Origin: JAFMIT01 sp044341215
GTDB lineage: Bacteria > Actinomycetota > Actinomycetes > S36-B12 > UBA5976
Assembly (NCBI GenBank): GCA_044341215.1
Contig: JBIISC010000036.1
Coordinates: forward strand, 1 to 9,539
Direction of reading: 5' to 3'
Length of the DNA stretch: 9,539 nt
Shown piece after piece: positions 1-5,921 of this stretch (within the stretch, counting starts at the first letter, position 1; each line of letters begins with the position of its first letter). Made by a program: the position numbers and the translations under genes. Below the pieces are notes generated by a model. That model worked only from the letters and a program-made list of their open reading frames with translations, had not been told where the DNA came from and searched no databases.

Positions 1-602
1 CCATGTGCGAGAGCCGTGTGATGCGAGGCAGCAATCGCGTGATCTAGATTCTGCACTCCCGGTGCGTGCACGCCAAGCATGTAACCCAACCATGAAACAC
101 ACCATGGTTCATTCAATGTAATCCAGTTTTGCACGCGATCACCAAAAGCTTCAACAGCAGCTACTGAATAATCAACAAATTTGTTGACGATTTCACGGTT
201 CTGCCAACCACCTTGGTCTTGCAAAGTTTGTGGTAAATCCCAGTGATACAAAGTGATTAATGGTTCGATGCCATTCGCAATAAGTTCATCAATCAGACGA
301 TTGTAAAAATCAAAACCACGTTCTTCACGAACATTGTCTCCTTGTGGAAACAGTCGCGGCCATGCAATCGAGAATCTATAACTCTGAACGCCAAGTTTGC
401 GCATGATCGCGATGTCTTCTTTGAAGAGATGGTAATGATCGCAAGCAACATCACCATTTTCGCCATTTACAACTTTTCCTGGTGTTGCAGCAAAGGTGTC
501 CCAAATGCTTACGCCGCGGCCATCTTCTTTGGCTGCGCCTTCAATTTGGTAACTTGATGTTGCAACGCCCCATTTGAAATCGGCAGGGAAGTTGTTAATC
601 AT
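1..602 (-). CDS. GH1 beta-glucosidase, N-terminal part (cut by window edge)
   Basis: Hydrolyses the terminal beta-glucosyl unit of short oligosaccharides to release glucose. The reverse strand is open from the ATG at 602 to the window edge, giving 200 residues of a family that is usually about 450 long. The N-terminus has the typical GH1 opening (FKWGVATSSYQIEGA, residues 9-23) and IWDTFAATPG follows at 33-42. RFSIAWPRLFPQG lies at 76-88, HWDLPQTLQDQGGW at 120-133, and the acid/base motif TLNEP at 162-166, with Glu165 as catalytic acid/base. The nucleophile motif (ENG type) would lie outside the window. AGGAG at 612-616 sits 9 bases before the ATG and supports this start. There is no signal peptide, so the enzyme should be cytoplasmic. 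It is divergent from the GH16 gene at 793 and shares its operator-rich intergenic region. Preference for laminari-oligosaccharides is inferred from the neighbours; the family call is secure. Confidence 0.95.
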   Translation of the reverse strand, partial: MINNFPADFKWGVATSSYQIEGAAKEDGRGVSIWDTFAATPGKVVNGENGDVACDHYHLFKEDIAIMRKLGVQSYRFSIAWPRLFPQGDNVREERGFDFYNRLIDELIANGIEPLITLYHWDLPQTLQDQGGWQNREIVNKFVDYSVAAVEAFGDRVQNWITLNEPWCVSWLGYMLGVHAPGVQNLDHAIAASHHTALAH

Positions 603-638
603 TGACTATTTCTCCTTGAAGAAGTGCTGACATTCTTT

Positions 639-676
639 TGAAATCGTTTCACAGAAAGCCTGTGAAATCGGTTTCA
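639..676. promoter_or_regulatory. Two LacI-type operators in front of GH1
   Basis: Two CG-centred palindromes: TGAAATCGTTTCAC at 639-652, imperfect because its right arm is one base closer, and TGAAATCGGTTTCA at 663-676. The second is a full match to the classical LacI/cre pattern TGNAANCGNTNNCA and extends outward as GTG...CAC. Their CG centres are 24 bp apart. They lie 37-74 bp upstream of the GH1 start, between it and the GH16 gene, so they could control either or both. Binding by a LacI-family protein is inferred from the motif class. Confidence 0.7.
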
Positions 677-726
677 CCATCCACTAGGCTAGGTCTACGA
701 CGCATAAATCGCAAGATTTCTCATTG

Positions 727-757
727 TGAAATCGTTATCTTGATGAAATCGTTATCT
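727..757. promoter_or_regulatory. Tandem pair of operator-like direct repeats
   Basis: The 14-mer TGAAATCGTTATCT occurs at 727-740 and again, identically, at 744-757, a period of 17 bp. Each copy matches the LacI/cre pattern TGNAANCGNTNNCA except at the last base. The pair ends 35 bp before the GH16 start codon at 793, so it probably overlaps that gene's promoter or early leader. A further half-site, CGTTTCAC, lies at 772-779 next to the ribosome binding site. Confidence 0.6.
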
Positions 758-792
758 GCTAGTTTTAAGTCCGTTTCACGAAAGGGTATGCA

Positions 793-1587
793 ATGACTAA
801 GCCTGAACTCACCCTGATTTGGGAACAAGACTTCAACGAACCTAGTGGAACTCTGCCAAATCCAAAGTTTTGGAACTTTAACCTTGGCGATGGCTCTGAA
901 TACGGCATTCCAGGCTGGGGAAATCAAGAGCGCGAGTTCTACACGGACAAAAATGTCGTTACCGACGGTTCGGGAAACTTAGTAATTTCCGCTGATCGAT
1001 ACCCCTTAGATGAGCAGCCAGATTCGTATTACGGAAAAGCTGAGTGGTCGAGTGCAAAGCTCACCACTCTTAACAAAGTTCACTTTAAGTATGGTCGTTT
1101 TGAAGCTCGTTTAAAACTTCCTTCAGGGCTTGGAACTTGGCCAGCACTTTGGCTTTTAGGCACAGATATTGAAACTGTTCCTTGGCCACAATGTGGTGAA
1201 ATCGATATCGTCGAAAGCCGCGGCGATCAACCAACTTCTGTTTACGGAACCTTGCATGGCCCTGGCTATTTCGGTGACAAAGGTAAAGGTCTTGTCTTTG
1301 AGGCGCCGGATCAATTATTTGATGAGTATCATGAATTTGCGATTGAATGGTTGCCGAACGAAATTCGTTGGTTCTATGACGGAGTTATGTATCACAAAAA
1401 TACCGCTTCTGAAATTGCGCCACTTGAATGGGTTTACAACCATGATTTTTATCTAATAACAAATCTGGCAATGGGTGGAAACTTCACTGGTGCAATAGAC
1501 CCTGTACTAAATCATGCTGAACTAGCTATTGATTACATTAAAGTTTATTCCATCGATGGAGTTGGCGAAGTAATTCACCATAACTAG
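793..1587 (+). CDS. GH16 endo-beta-1,3-glucanase without signal peptide (predicted cytoplasmic)
   Basis: 264 residues made up almost entirely of a GH16 catalytic domain, the laminarinase-type beta-jelly roll that cuts internal beta-1,3-glucosidic bonds. The active-site strand GEIDIVE spans 135-141, with Glu136 as nucleophile, Asp138 as helper and Glu141 as acid/base (ExDxxE with the beta-bulge). GTWPALWLLG lies at 114-123, HGPGYFG at 155-161, the subsite strand IEWLPNEIRWFYDG at 184-197, and LAMGGNFTG at 225-233. The protein starts MTKPELTLIWEQDF, straight into the domain. The in-frame sequence upstream reaches a stop (TAA, 766-768) with no other ATG, so a leader has not been missed. AAAGGG at 781-786 is the ribosome binding site. 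The gene is divergent from GH1 and convergent with a secreted GH16. Likely job: cutting imported oligosaccharides inside the cell. Location and substrate are inferred; the family is certain. Confidence 0.95.
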   Translation: MTKPELTLIWEQDFNEPSGTLPNPKFWNFNLGDGSEYGIPGWGNQEREFYTDKNVVTDGSGNLVISADRYPLDEQPDSYYGKAEWSSAKLTTLNKVHFKYGRFEARLKLPSGLGTWPALWLLGTDIETVPWPQCGEIDIVESRGDQPTSVYGTLHGPGYFGDKGKGLVFEAPDQLFDEYHEFAIEWLPNEIRWFYDGVMYHKNTASEIAPLEWVYNHDFYLITNLAMGGNFTGAIDPVLNHAELAIDYIKVYSIDGVGEVIHHN

Positions 1588-1643
1588 TCGTAGCGTGGAA
1601 AAGTAAAAACCGTCAACTTGCAAAAACACTGCAAATTACAGGG

Positions 1644-2513
1644 TTATTTGTAGTAAACCTTACCCCAGCCATCAAACTTCGAGTAACGGATGTAGTCAAT
1701 ATACATTTTGGTTTGCTGAATACTTGGATCGATTTCACCTGTGAACAATCCGCCCATTGCTAAGTTAAGAATTAAGAAGAAGTTGTGATTGAACACCCAA
1801 TCGTTTGGGGCAACTTGATTTTTAGTCACACTGTGAAATAGCTGGTCGTCGATGTACCACTCAATTGAATTTGGCTTCCAGTTAATTGCGTACACGTGGT
1901 AGCCGGCAGACAAATCAACAGAAAGTGTTGTGCCATTTGAAATTCCACCGCCACCGAAATAACCCGGACCGTGAATAGTTCCGAAAGTTGTTGAAGGCAA
2001 TGAGCCGCGGGCTTCCATGATGTCGATTTCGCCGCAATCAGGCCAGGTATTAACTCCACTGTCGGTACCGAGCATCCAAAATGCAGGCCAAGTTCCTACT
2101 CCTGCTGGCAACTTAATTCTTGCTTCCATGCGTCCGTATTTGAAACTTACTTTGCCCTTTGTGTAAATACGGGCACTTTTGAATTTGTATGGGAAGTATT
2201 TATCGCTACTGGCAGATTCGTATGAGATCTTTGAGGCTGTAAAAACCATTTTTCCTTGGCCATCGGTGGCAGAGGTCTTGCGACTATTTGTGTAGTACTG
2301 CTCCTCTGAGTTTCCCCAGCCGCCACCGCCAGTGTTGTACTTGAAGTACTTACTGTCTGGAGCTTGGCCAGCCTTACCATTGAACTCAACCTGCCAGAGG
2401 TATTTTTTAGCCAAAGGCGCGCTTGCTGCAGTTGAACTCGGAACCAAGGAAATCGAAATTAGGGCTAGAACTGCGATCTGAATGGTCAGTAATGCCAATT
2501 TGGTGCGGCTCAT
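1644..2513 (-). CDS. Secreted GH16 endo-beta-1,3-glucanase (laminarinase type)
   Basis: 289 residues. Residues 1-30 are a signal peptide: MSRTK, a hydrophobic core (about 6-24), then SSTAA with cleavage near Ala30/Ala31. The GH16 domain runs from YLWQVEFNG (38-46) to the end. The catalytic strand GEIDIME lies at 161-167, with Glu162, Asp164 and Glu167. It also has GTWPAFWMLG (140-149), HGPGYFGGGG (181-190) and LAMGGLFTGEIDP (251-263). The open frame extends upstream to an ATG at 2639. I chose the ATG at 2513 because AGGAG sits 5 bases before it, because the signal peptide then begins at residue 1, and because the 42 extra codons are not signal-like and would run over an operator. The predicted role is extracellular depolymerisation of beta-1,3-glucan. 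There is no extra binding module. The gene is divergent from the ABC transporter genes and shares their regulatory region. Confidence 0.93.
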   Translation of the reverse strand: MSRTKLALLTIQIAVLALISISLVPSSTAASAPLAKKYLWQVEFNGKAGQAPDSKYFKYNTGGGGWGNSEEQYYTNSRKTSATDGQGKMVFTASKISYESASSDKYFPYKFKSARIYTKGKVSFKYGRMEARIKLPAGVGTWPAFWMLGTDSGVNTWPDCGEIDIMEARGSLPSTTFGTIHGPGYFGGGGISNGTTLSVDLSAGYHVYAINWKPNSIEWYIDDQLFHSVTKNQVAPNDWVFNHNFFLILNLAMGGLFTGEIDPSIQQTKMYIDYIRYSKFDGWGKVYYK

Positions 2514-2624
2514 TCTTGCTCCTATTTCATGTCTTTGCGTCAATACATTATCTGAAAACCACAGATATCGCATTAGTGACGACTTGGTAACAATTCCCTG
2601 GCCCTCACACACGGGGTCTTGCCA

Positions 2625-2670
2625 AGAAATCGCTTTCACGGTTAACTATACACACAAGAAACCGATTTCA
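2625..2670. promoter_or_regulatory. Two LacI-type operators between secreted GH16 and ABC transporter genes
   Basis: AGAAATCGCTTTCA at 2625-2638 and AGAAACCGATTTCA at 2657-2670 each differ from the TGNAANCGNTNNCA pattern only at the first base. Their CG centres are 32 bp apart, about three helical turns, so bound dimers would lie on the same face of the DNA. Between them is a possible -10 element, TATACA (2647-2652), without a convincing -35. If it is used, transcription of the transporter unit would start inside the second operator, which favours repression. On the other strand, GATAAT (complement of 2547-2552) is a possible -10 for the GH16 gene; this is weak. Confidence 0.65.
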
Positions 2671-2703
2671 TGAGAATGATATCTAATTTTCCAGGAGATT
2701 TAA

Positions 2704-4032
2704 ATGGCGGCAAAACTTCGGGTGCTCATTGCATCCACACTTGTGGTTTTTTCAATGATTGCAGCAGGAAGTGTATTAGCACCAGCAAAAGCAGCAGGTG
2801 AAAAGACATTAAAGATTTGGACTTTCGGTAACGTAATACAGCCGCTACTTGTTCGTGAATACAAAGCTCTACATCCAGAAATTACACTCGACATCAAGAA
2901 GTCGGATCTAGATCCACTAAATGGTCGTGACTTAGTAACTGCATGTACTGCTGGCACAAGTGGACCTGACATCACTGCAATTGAAATTGCATACTCAGGT
3001 TACTGGCGTTCATACCCACAATGCTTCGTCGATCTTCGAAGCATGAAAACAACTGTTGGCAAAAAGAGTGCAAAAACCATCAAGAAGGAATACCTACCTT
3101 GGCGCTGGGCAAATGGTGTTGCATACAACAACTCTGTAATTGGTATCCCAACGGATGTCGGCGGGCTTCAGGTTGCATATCGCATTGACCTATTCCGTAA
3201 AGCTGGACTTCCAACTAATCGTGAAGCAGTTGGAAAACTTTGGCCAAACTGGGATAAGTTCATTGAAGTTGGTGAGCAATACATGAATTCACTTTCAGCC
3301 AAAGACAAAAAAGCTGGCCTTGGATTTATGGATAACGCTGGAACAATCTTCGGTGCAAAACTAAATCAAGGTAAAGAGAAGTACTACCGCAACAATGACA
3401 CACCGAACGGAATTCTTGTTTACAAGAAGAACAAGGCAGTCAAAGAAGCTTTCGATGCAACAGTTGTTGCTTTGAACAAAAAGATTGGTACTCGCGTTGG
3501 TCAGTTCACTTCTGACTGGAACGTTGGTATGACTAAAGGTAAGTTCGCAGTAATGCTTGCACCAGCTTGGATGCTTGACTACATCAAACAACAAGCTCCA
3601 AAGACTGCAGGCAAATGGGACGTAGCTGCAATTCCTGGCGGCGGCGGAAACCAAGGTGGAACTCAGCTTTCAATACCAAGCTCAGGCAATCCTGCAAATC
3701 GTCAAGCCGCTTGGGATTTCATTCAGTGGTACTTAGCACCTGCACAACAACTAAAGGTGTTCAAGACCTACGGTTTCTTCCCAACCACAACCACTCTTTA
3801 CGATGATCCAGCATTGTTGAATTACAAGTCAGAATTCTTCAACAACGCACCAATCGGAAAGATTTATGCAAAAGGCGTTTCACAGTTAAAGCCAATCTTC
3901 GAAGGTAAGAAACAACGCGCGATCGACAGTGCCTTCGGAAATGCATTAGCACGTGTTGCTGCCGGCAAACAAAAGGCAAAGGCCGCATGGAAGAAAGCCT
4001 TGGCTGAGATTGCAACTGCAGTTGGCGGATAA
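2704..4032 (+). CDS. Sugar ABC transporter substrate-binding protein (CUT1, family 1)
   Basis: 442 residues, the usual size for MalE/UgpB-type binding proteins. Residues 1-31 form a signal peptide ending APAKAA, with mature start near Gly32. KTLKIWTFG (34-42) is the first beta-strand, typical of the family. GPDITAIEI (87-95) and YGFFPTTTTLYDDP near the C-terminal third are further hallmarks. The leader contains no cysteine, so there is no lipobox; most Gram-positive binding proteins are lipoproteins. Two cysteines, Cys81 and Cys107, could form a disulfide. AGGAG at 2693-2697 is 6 bases from the ATG. It is followed after 2 bp by the first permease. The ligand cannot be read from the sequence; beta-1,3-gluco-oligosaccharide is inferred from the GH16 and GH1 neighbours. 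The tail is Ala/Lys-rich and probably helical. Confidence 0.92.
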   Translation: MAAKLRVLIASTLVVFSMIAAGSVLAPAKAAGEKTLKIWTFGNVIQPLLVREYKALHPEITLDIKKSDLDPLNGRDLVTACTAGTSGPDITAIEIAYSGYWRSYPQCFVDLRSMKTTVGKKSAKTIKKEYLPWRWANGVAYNNSVIGIPTDVGGLQVAYRIDLFRKAGLPTNREAVGKLWPNWDKFIEVGEQYMNSLSAKDKKAGLGFMDNAGTIFGAKLNQGKEKYYRNNDTPNGILVYKKNKAVKEAFDATVVALNKKIGTRVGQFTSDWNVGMTKGKFAVMLAPAWMLDYIKQQAPKTAGKWDVAAIPGGGGNQGGTQLSIPSSGNPANRQAAWDFIQWYLAPAQQLKVFKTYGFFPTTTTLYDDPALLNYKSEFFNNAPIGKIYAKGVSQLKPIFEGKKQRAIDSAFGNALARVAAGKQKAKAAWKKALAEIATAVGG

Positions 4033-4034
4033 GC

Positions 4035-5021
4035 ATGGCGCAAGAAGCAACAAAAGGGAGTCGCATTTTTGCGGCTCCCTCTCCATGGAAAACTAAACAA
4101 AAAAAGCCGAAAGCTCAGAAAGCTAATGGCGTTCGTTCATTGAATGGCCGGTGGGCATATTTGTTCACTGCGCCGTTCTTTGTAATGTTTCTAATCTTTG
4201 GATTGCTTCCAGTTATTTACTCGGTCTACATTGCTTTTTATTCTTGGGACCCACTAGATCCGACTTATCAAGTATTTGTCGGAACTGACAACTTCATTCG
4301 GCTTTGGCACGATGAAAACTTCTGGAATTCAGTAAGAAACACATTCAGCATTTGGGGATTATCAACTTTCCCACAAATGGCAATGGCAATTGGACTTGCT
4401 TCGATTCTCCGCAATCCAACTTTGCGTGCAAAAACTCTATGGCGCACGATTTTGCTAGTTCCAAATATCACATCAGTGCTAGCTGTTGCGATTATTTTCC
4501 AACAGTTATTTGGGCGCGACTACGGACTAATCAACTGGGTTATCGGCCTTATAGGTTTTGACAACATTGATTTCCAAGAGCAGGCGCTTCCTGGACAAAT
4601 TGCAATCGCAACCATGATTACCTGGCGCTGGGTTGGTTATAACGCTTTGATTTTCTTGGCTGCCATGTTGGCAATTCCAAATGAACTTTACGAATCAGCT
4701 TCAATCGATGGGGCTGGTCGTTGGCAGACATTCCGTTATGTGACTTTGCCACAACTTAAGAACACCATCACCTTCGTTCTTATCGTTGGAACTATCGGCG
4801 GTTTGCAAGTCTTCGCCGAACCTCTGGTCTTTGGTAGCGCAACCGGTGGTAGTGACCGACAGTTCTCCACGTTGACTCTTTACCTATTCGAACAAGCCTT
4901 CACAAACATCAACTGGGGTTACGGCGCTGCAATTGGTATTGCAATCACAATCATTGTTTTGATAATTTCTGCAATCAACTTTGCGATCACTCGCCGACTA
5001 GCTAGCGAGGATGCCCGATGA
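4035..5021 (+). CDS. Sugar ABC transporter permease 1 (MalF type)
   Basis: 328 residues with a Lys-rich cytoplasmic N-terminus (about 1-38) and six hydrophobic segments, roughly at 41-66, 105-125, 139-160, 190-213, 245-262 and 298-317. The cytoplasmic EAA loop that docks the ATPase is at about 220-239 (ESASIDGAG ... LPQ), in the right place before the last two helices. This is the BPD_transp_1 fold of CUT1 importers. It starts 2 bp after the binding-protein stop, with only a weak purine-rich stretch (GGCGGA) as ribosome binding site, so it is probably translated by coupling. It overlaps the next gene by 4 bp. It forms the membrane heterodimer with the second permease. Confidence 0.95.
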   Translation: MAQEATKGSRIFAAPSPWKTKQKKPKAQKANGVRSLNGRWAYLFTAPFFVMFLIFGLLPVIYSVYIAFYSWDPLDPTYQVFVGTDNFIRLWHDENFWNSVRNTFSIWGLSTFPQMAMAIGLASILRNPTLRAKTLWRTILLVPNITSVLAVAIIFQQLFGRDYGLINWVIGLIGFDNIDFQEQALPGQIAIATMITWRWVGYNALIFLAAMLAIPNELYESASIDGAGRWQTFRYVTLPQLKNTITFVLIVGTIGGLQVFAEPLVFGSATGGSDRQFSTLTLYLFEQAFTNINWGYGAAIGIAITIIVLIISAINFAITRRLASEDAR

Positions 5022-5875
5022 AAATGCCTTTTGCCCGTGCAAATTTCGCACCAGGTTGGCACCGCGTTCGAATTGGTGGCTACTTCTCACTTGGATTGAT
5101 TACCTTCATCTCCGTATTCCCGTTTTACTGGATGTTCGTAGTTGCATCAAGCGGAACCGAAGAAATCTCCAAGATGCCACCTTCGCTAACACCTGGTCCA
5201 CGCTTTATGACTGTAATTGGTCACGTCTACGAGGTTGTTGACTTCACTCGCGCATTGCTTAACACTGCATTTGTTGGTGTGACAGTTGCGATTGCTCAGG
5301 TTCTTTTCTCAGCACTTGCTGGATTTGCTTTTGCTAAATTGAACTTTCGTGGTCGCCGATTCATGATCTTGTTTGTAATTGGAACCATGATGTTGCCTAG
5401 CCAACTTGGCATCATTCCACTTTTCATCATGGTTTCTAAGTTAGGTTGGATTGACAGCCTTACTGCTTTGATTGTTCCAGCTTTAGTTGCTGCCTTTGGC
5501 GTTTTTTGGATGCGGCAAGTTATTGATGCTCAAGTACCCAATGAGCTCCTAGAAGCTGCGAGCATTGATCAAGCGGGAGTGCTGCGAGTGTTTTGGCATG
5601 TGGTTTTGCCAATCATCCGCCAAAGTGCTTTCGTACTTGGTCTATTCACCTTCTTGGCTTCATGGAACGACTTCCTATGGCCAACATTGGTATTAACAAG
5701 TCCGGACAACTTCACCGCTCAAGTTGCGGTGAATCAGTTGAAGGCGAGCTACGTCTTGGACTACGCACTAAATCTTGGTGGCGCATTCATGGCCACCGCT
5801 CCATTGCTTCTCCTATTCGTTTTGGTCGGCCGCAAGCTGGTTCAAGGCGTTATGGATGGCGCAGTAAAGGGATAG
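5018..5875 (+). CDS. Sugar ABC transporter permease 2 (MalG type)
   Basis: 285 residues with six hydrophobic segments at about 20-43, 84-106, 115-140, 147-165, 202-220 and 253-272. The EAA loop lies at 179-199 (EAASIDQAG ... LPII). The segment WNDFLWP (216-222) and the C-terminus VQGVMDGAVKG are typical of MalG-type permeases. The start overlaps the stop of permease 1 as ATGA at 5018-5021, a sign of translational coupling. No ATP-binding subunit follows: the next gene is a secreted protein. As is usual for actinobacterial CUT1 systems, a shared MsiK-type ATPase encoded elsewhere presumably energises the transporter (inference). Confidence 0.95.
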   Translation: MKMPFARANFAPGWHRVRIGGYFSLGLITFISVFPFYWMFVVASSGTEEISKMPPSLTPGPRFMTVIGHVYEVVDFTRALLNTAFVGVTVAIAQVLFSALAGFAFAKLNFRGRRFMILFVIGTMMLPSQLGIIPLFIMVSKLGWIDSLTALIVPALVAAFGVFWMRQVIDAQVPNELLEAASIDQAGVLRVFWHVVLPIIRQSAFVLGLFTFLASWNDFLWPTLVLTSPDNFTAQVAVNQLKASYVLDYALNLGGAFMATAPLLLLFVLVGRKLVQGVMDGAVKG

Positions 5876-5880
5876 CAATC

Positions 5881-5908
5881 CCAAAATTGGTTTTGTTAAA
5901 AAACAAAA
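5881..5908. repeat. Adjacent palindromes in the gap between permease and secreted-protein genes
   Basis: CCAAAATTGG (5881-5890) is a perfect 10-bp palindrome. It is followed at once by TTTTGTT-AAAA-AACAAAA (5891-5908), a 7-bp perfect stem with a 4-base loop. Both are AT-rich and weak as RNA. They occupy the only sizeable gap (46 bp) inside the five-gene unit, ending just upstream of the AGGAAA ribosome binding site. They could modulate mRNA stability or translation, or be chance AT-rich sequence. Confidence 0.3.
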
Positions 5909-5921
5909 GTTAGGAAAAGAA

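Noticed and set aside
342..557. Plus-strand open frame inside the GH1 region
   Set aside because: The opposite strand encodes an unmistakable GH1 protein with TLNEP; this frame is its antisense shadow.
739..768. Candidate -35/-10 pair for the GH16 gene at 793 (TTGATG / TTTTAA)
   Set aside because: The -10 matches the consensus poorly; I could not choose a promoter in this region with any confidence.
1618..1634. Possible terminator between the convergent GH16 genes (TTGCA ... TGCAA)
   Set aside because: The stem is only 5 bp, with a 7-base loop and no T-run on either side, too weak to call.
2514..2639. Upstream extension of the minus-strand GH16 coding region
   Set aside because: It has no ribosome binding site that I see, its sequence is not signal-like, it overlaps an operator, and a better start with AGGAG exists at 2513.
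3839..4100. Minus-strand open frames across the end of the binding-protein gene
   Set aside because: They overlap well-supported coding sequence and show no recognisable protein features or ribosome binding sites.
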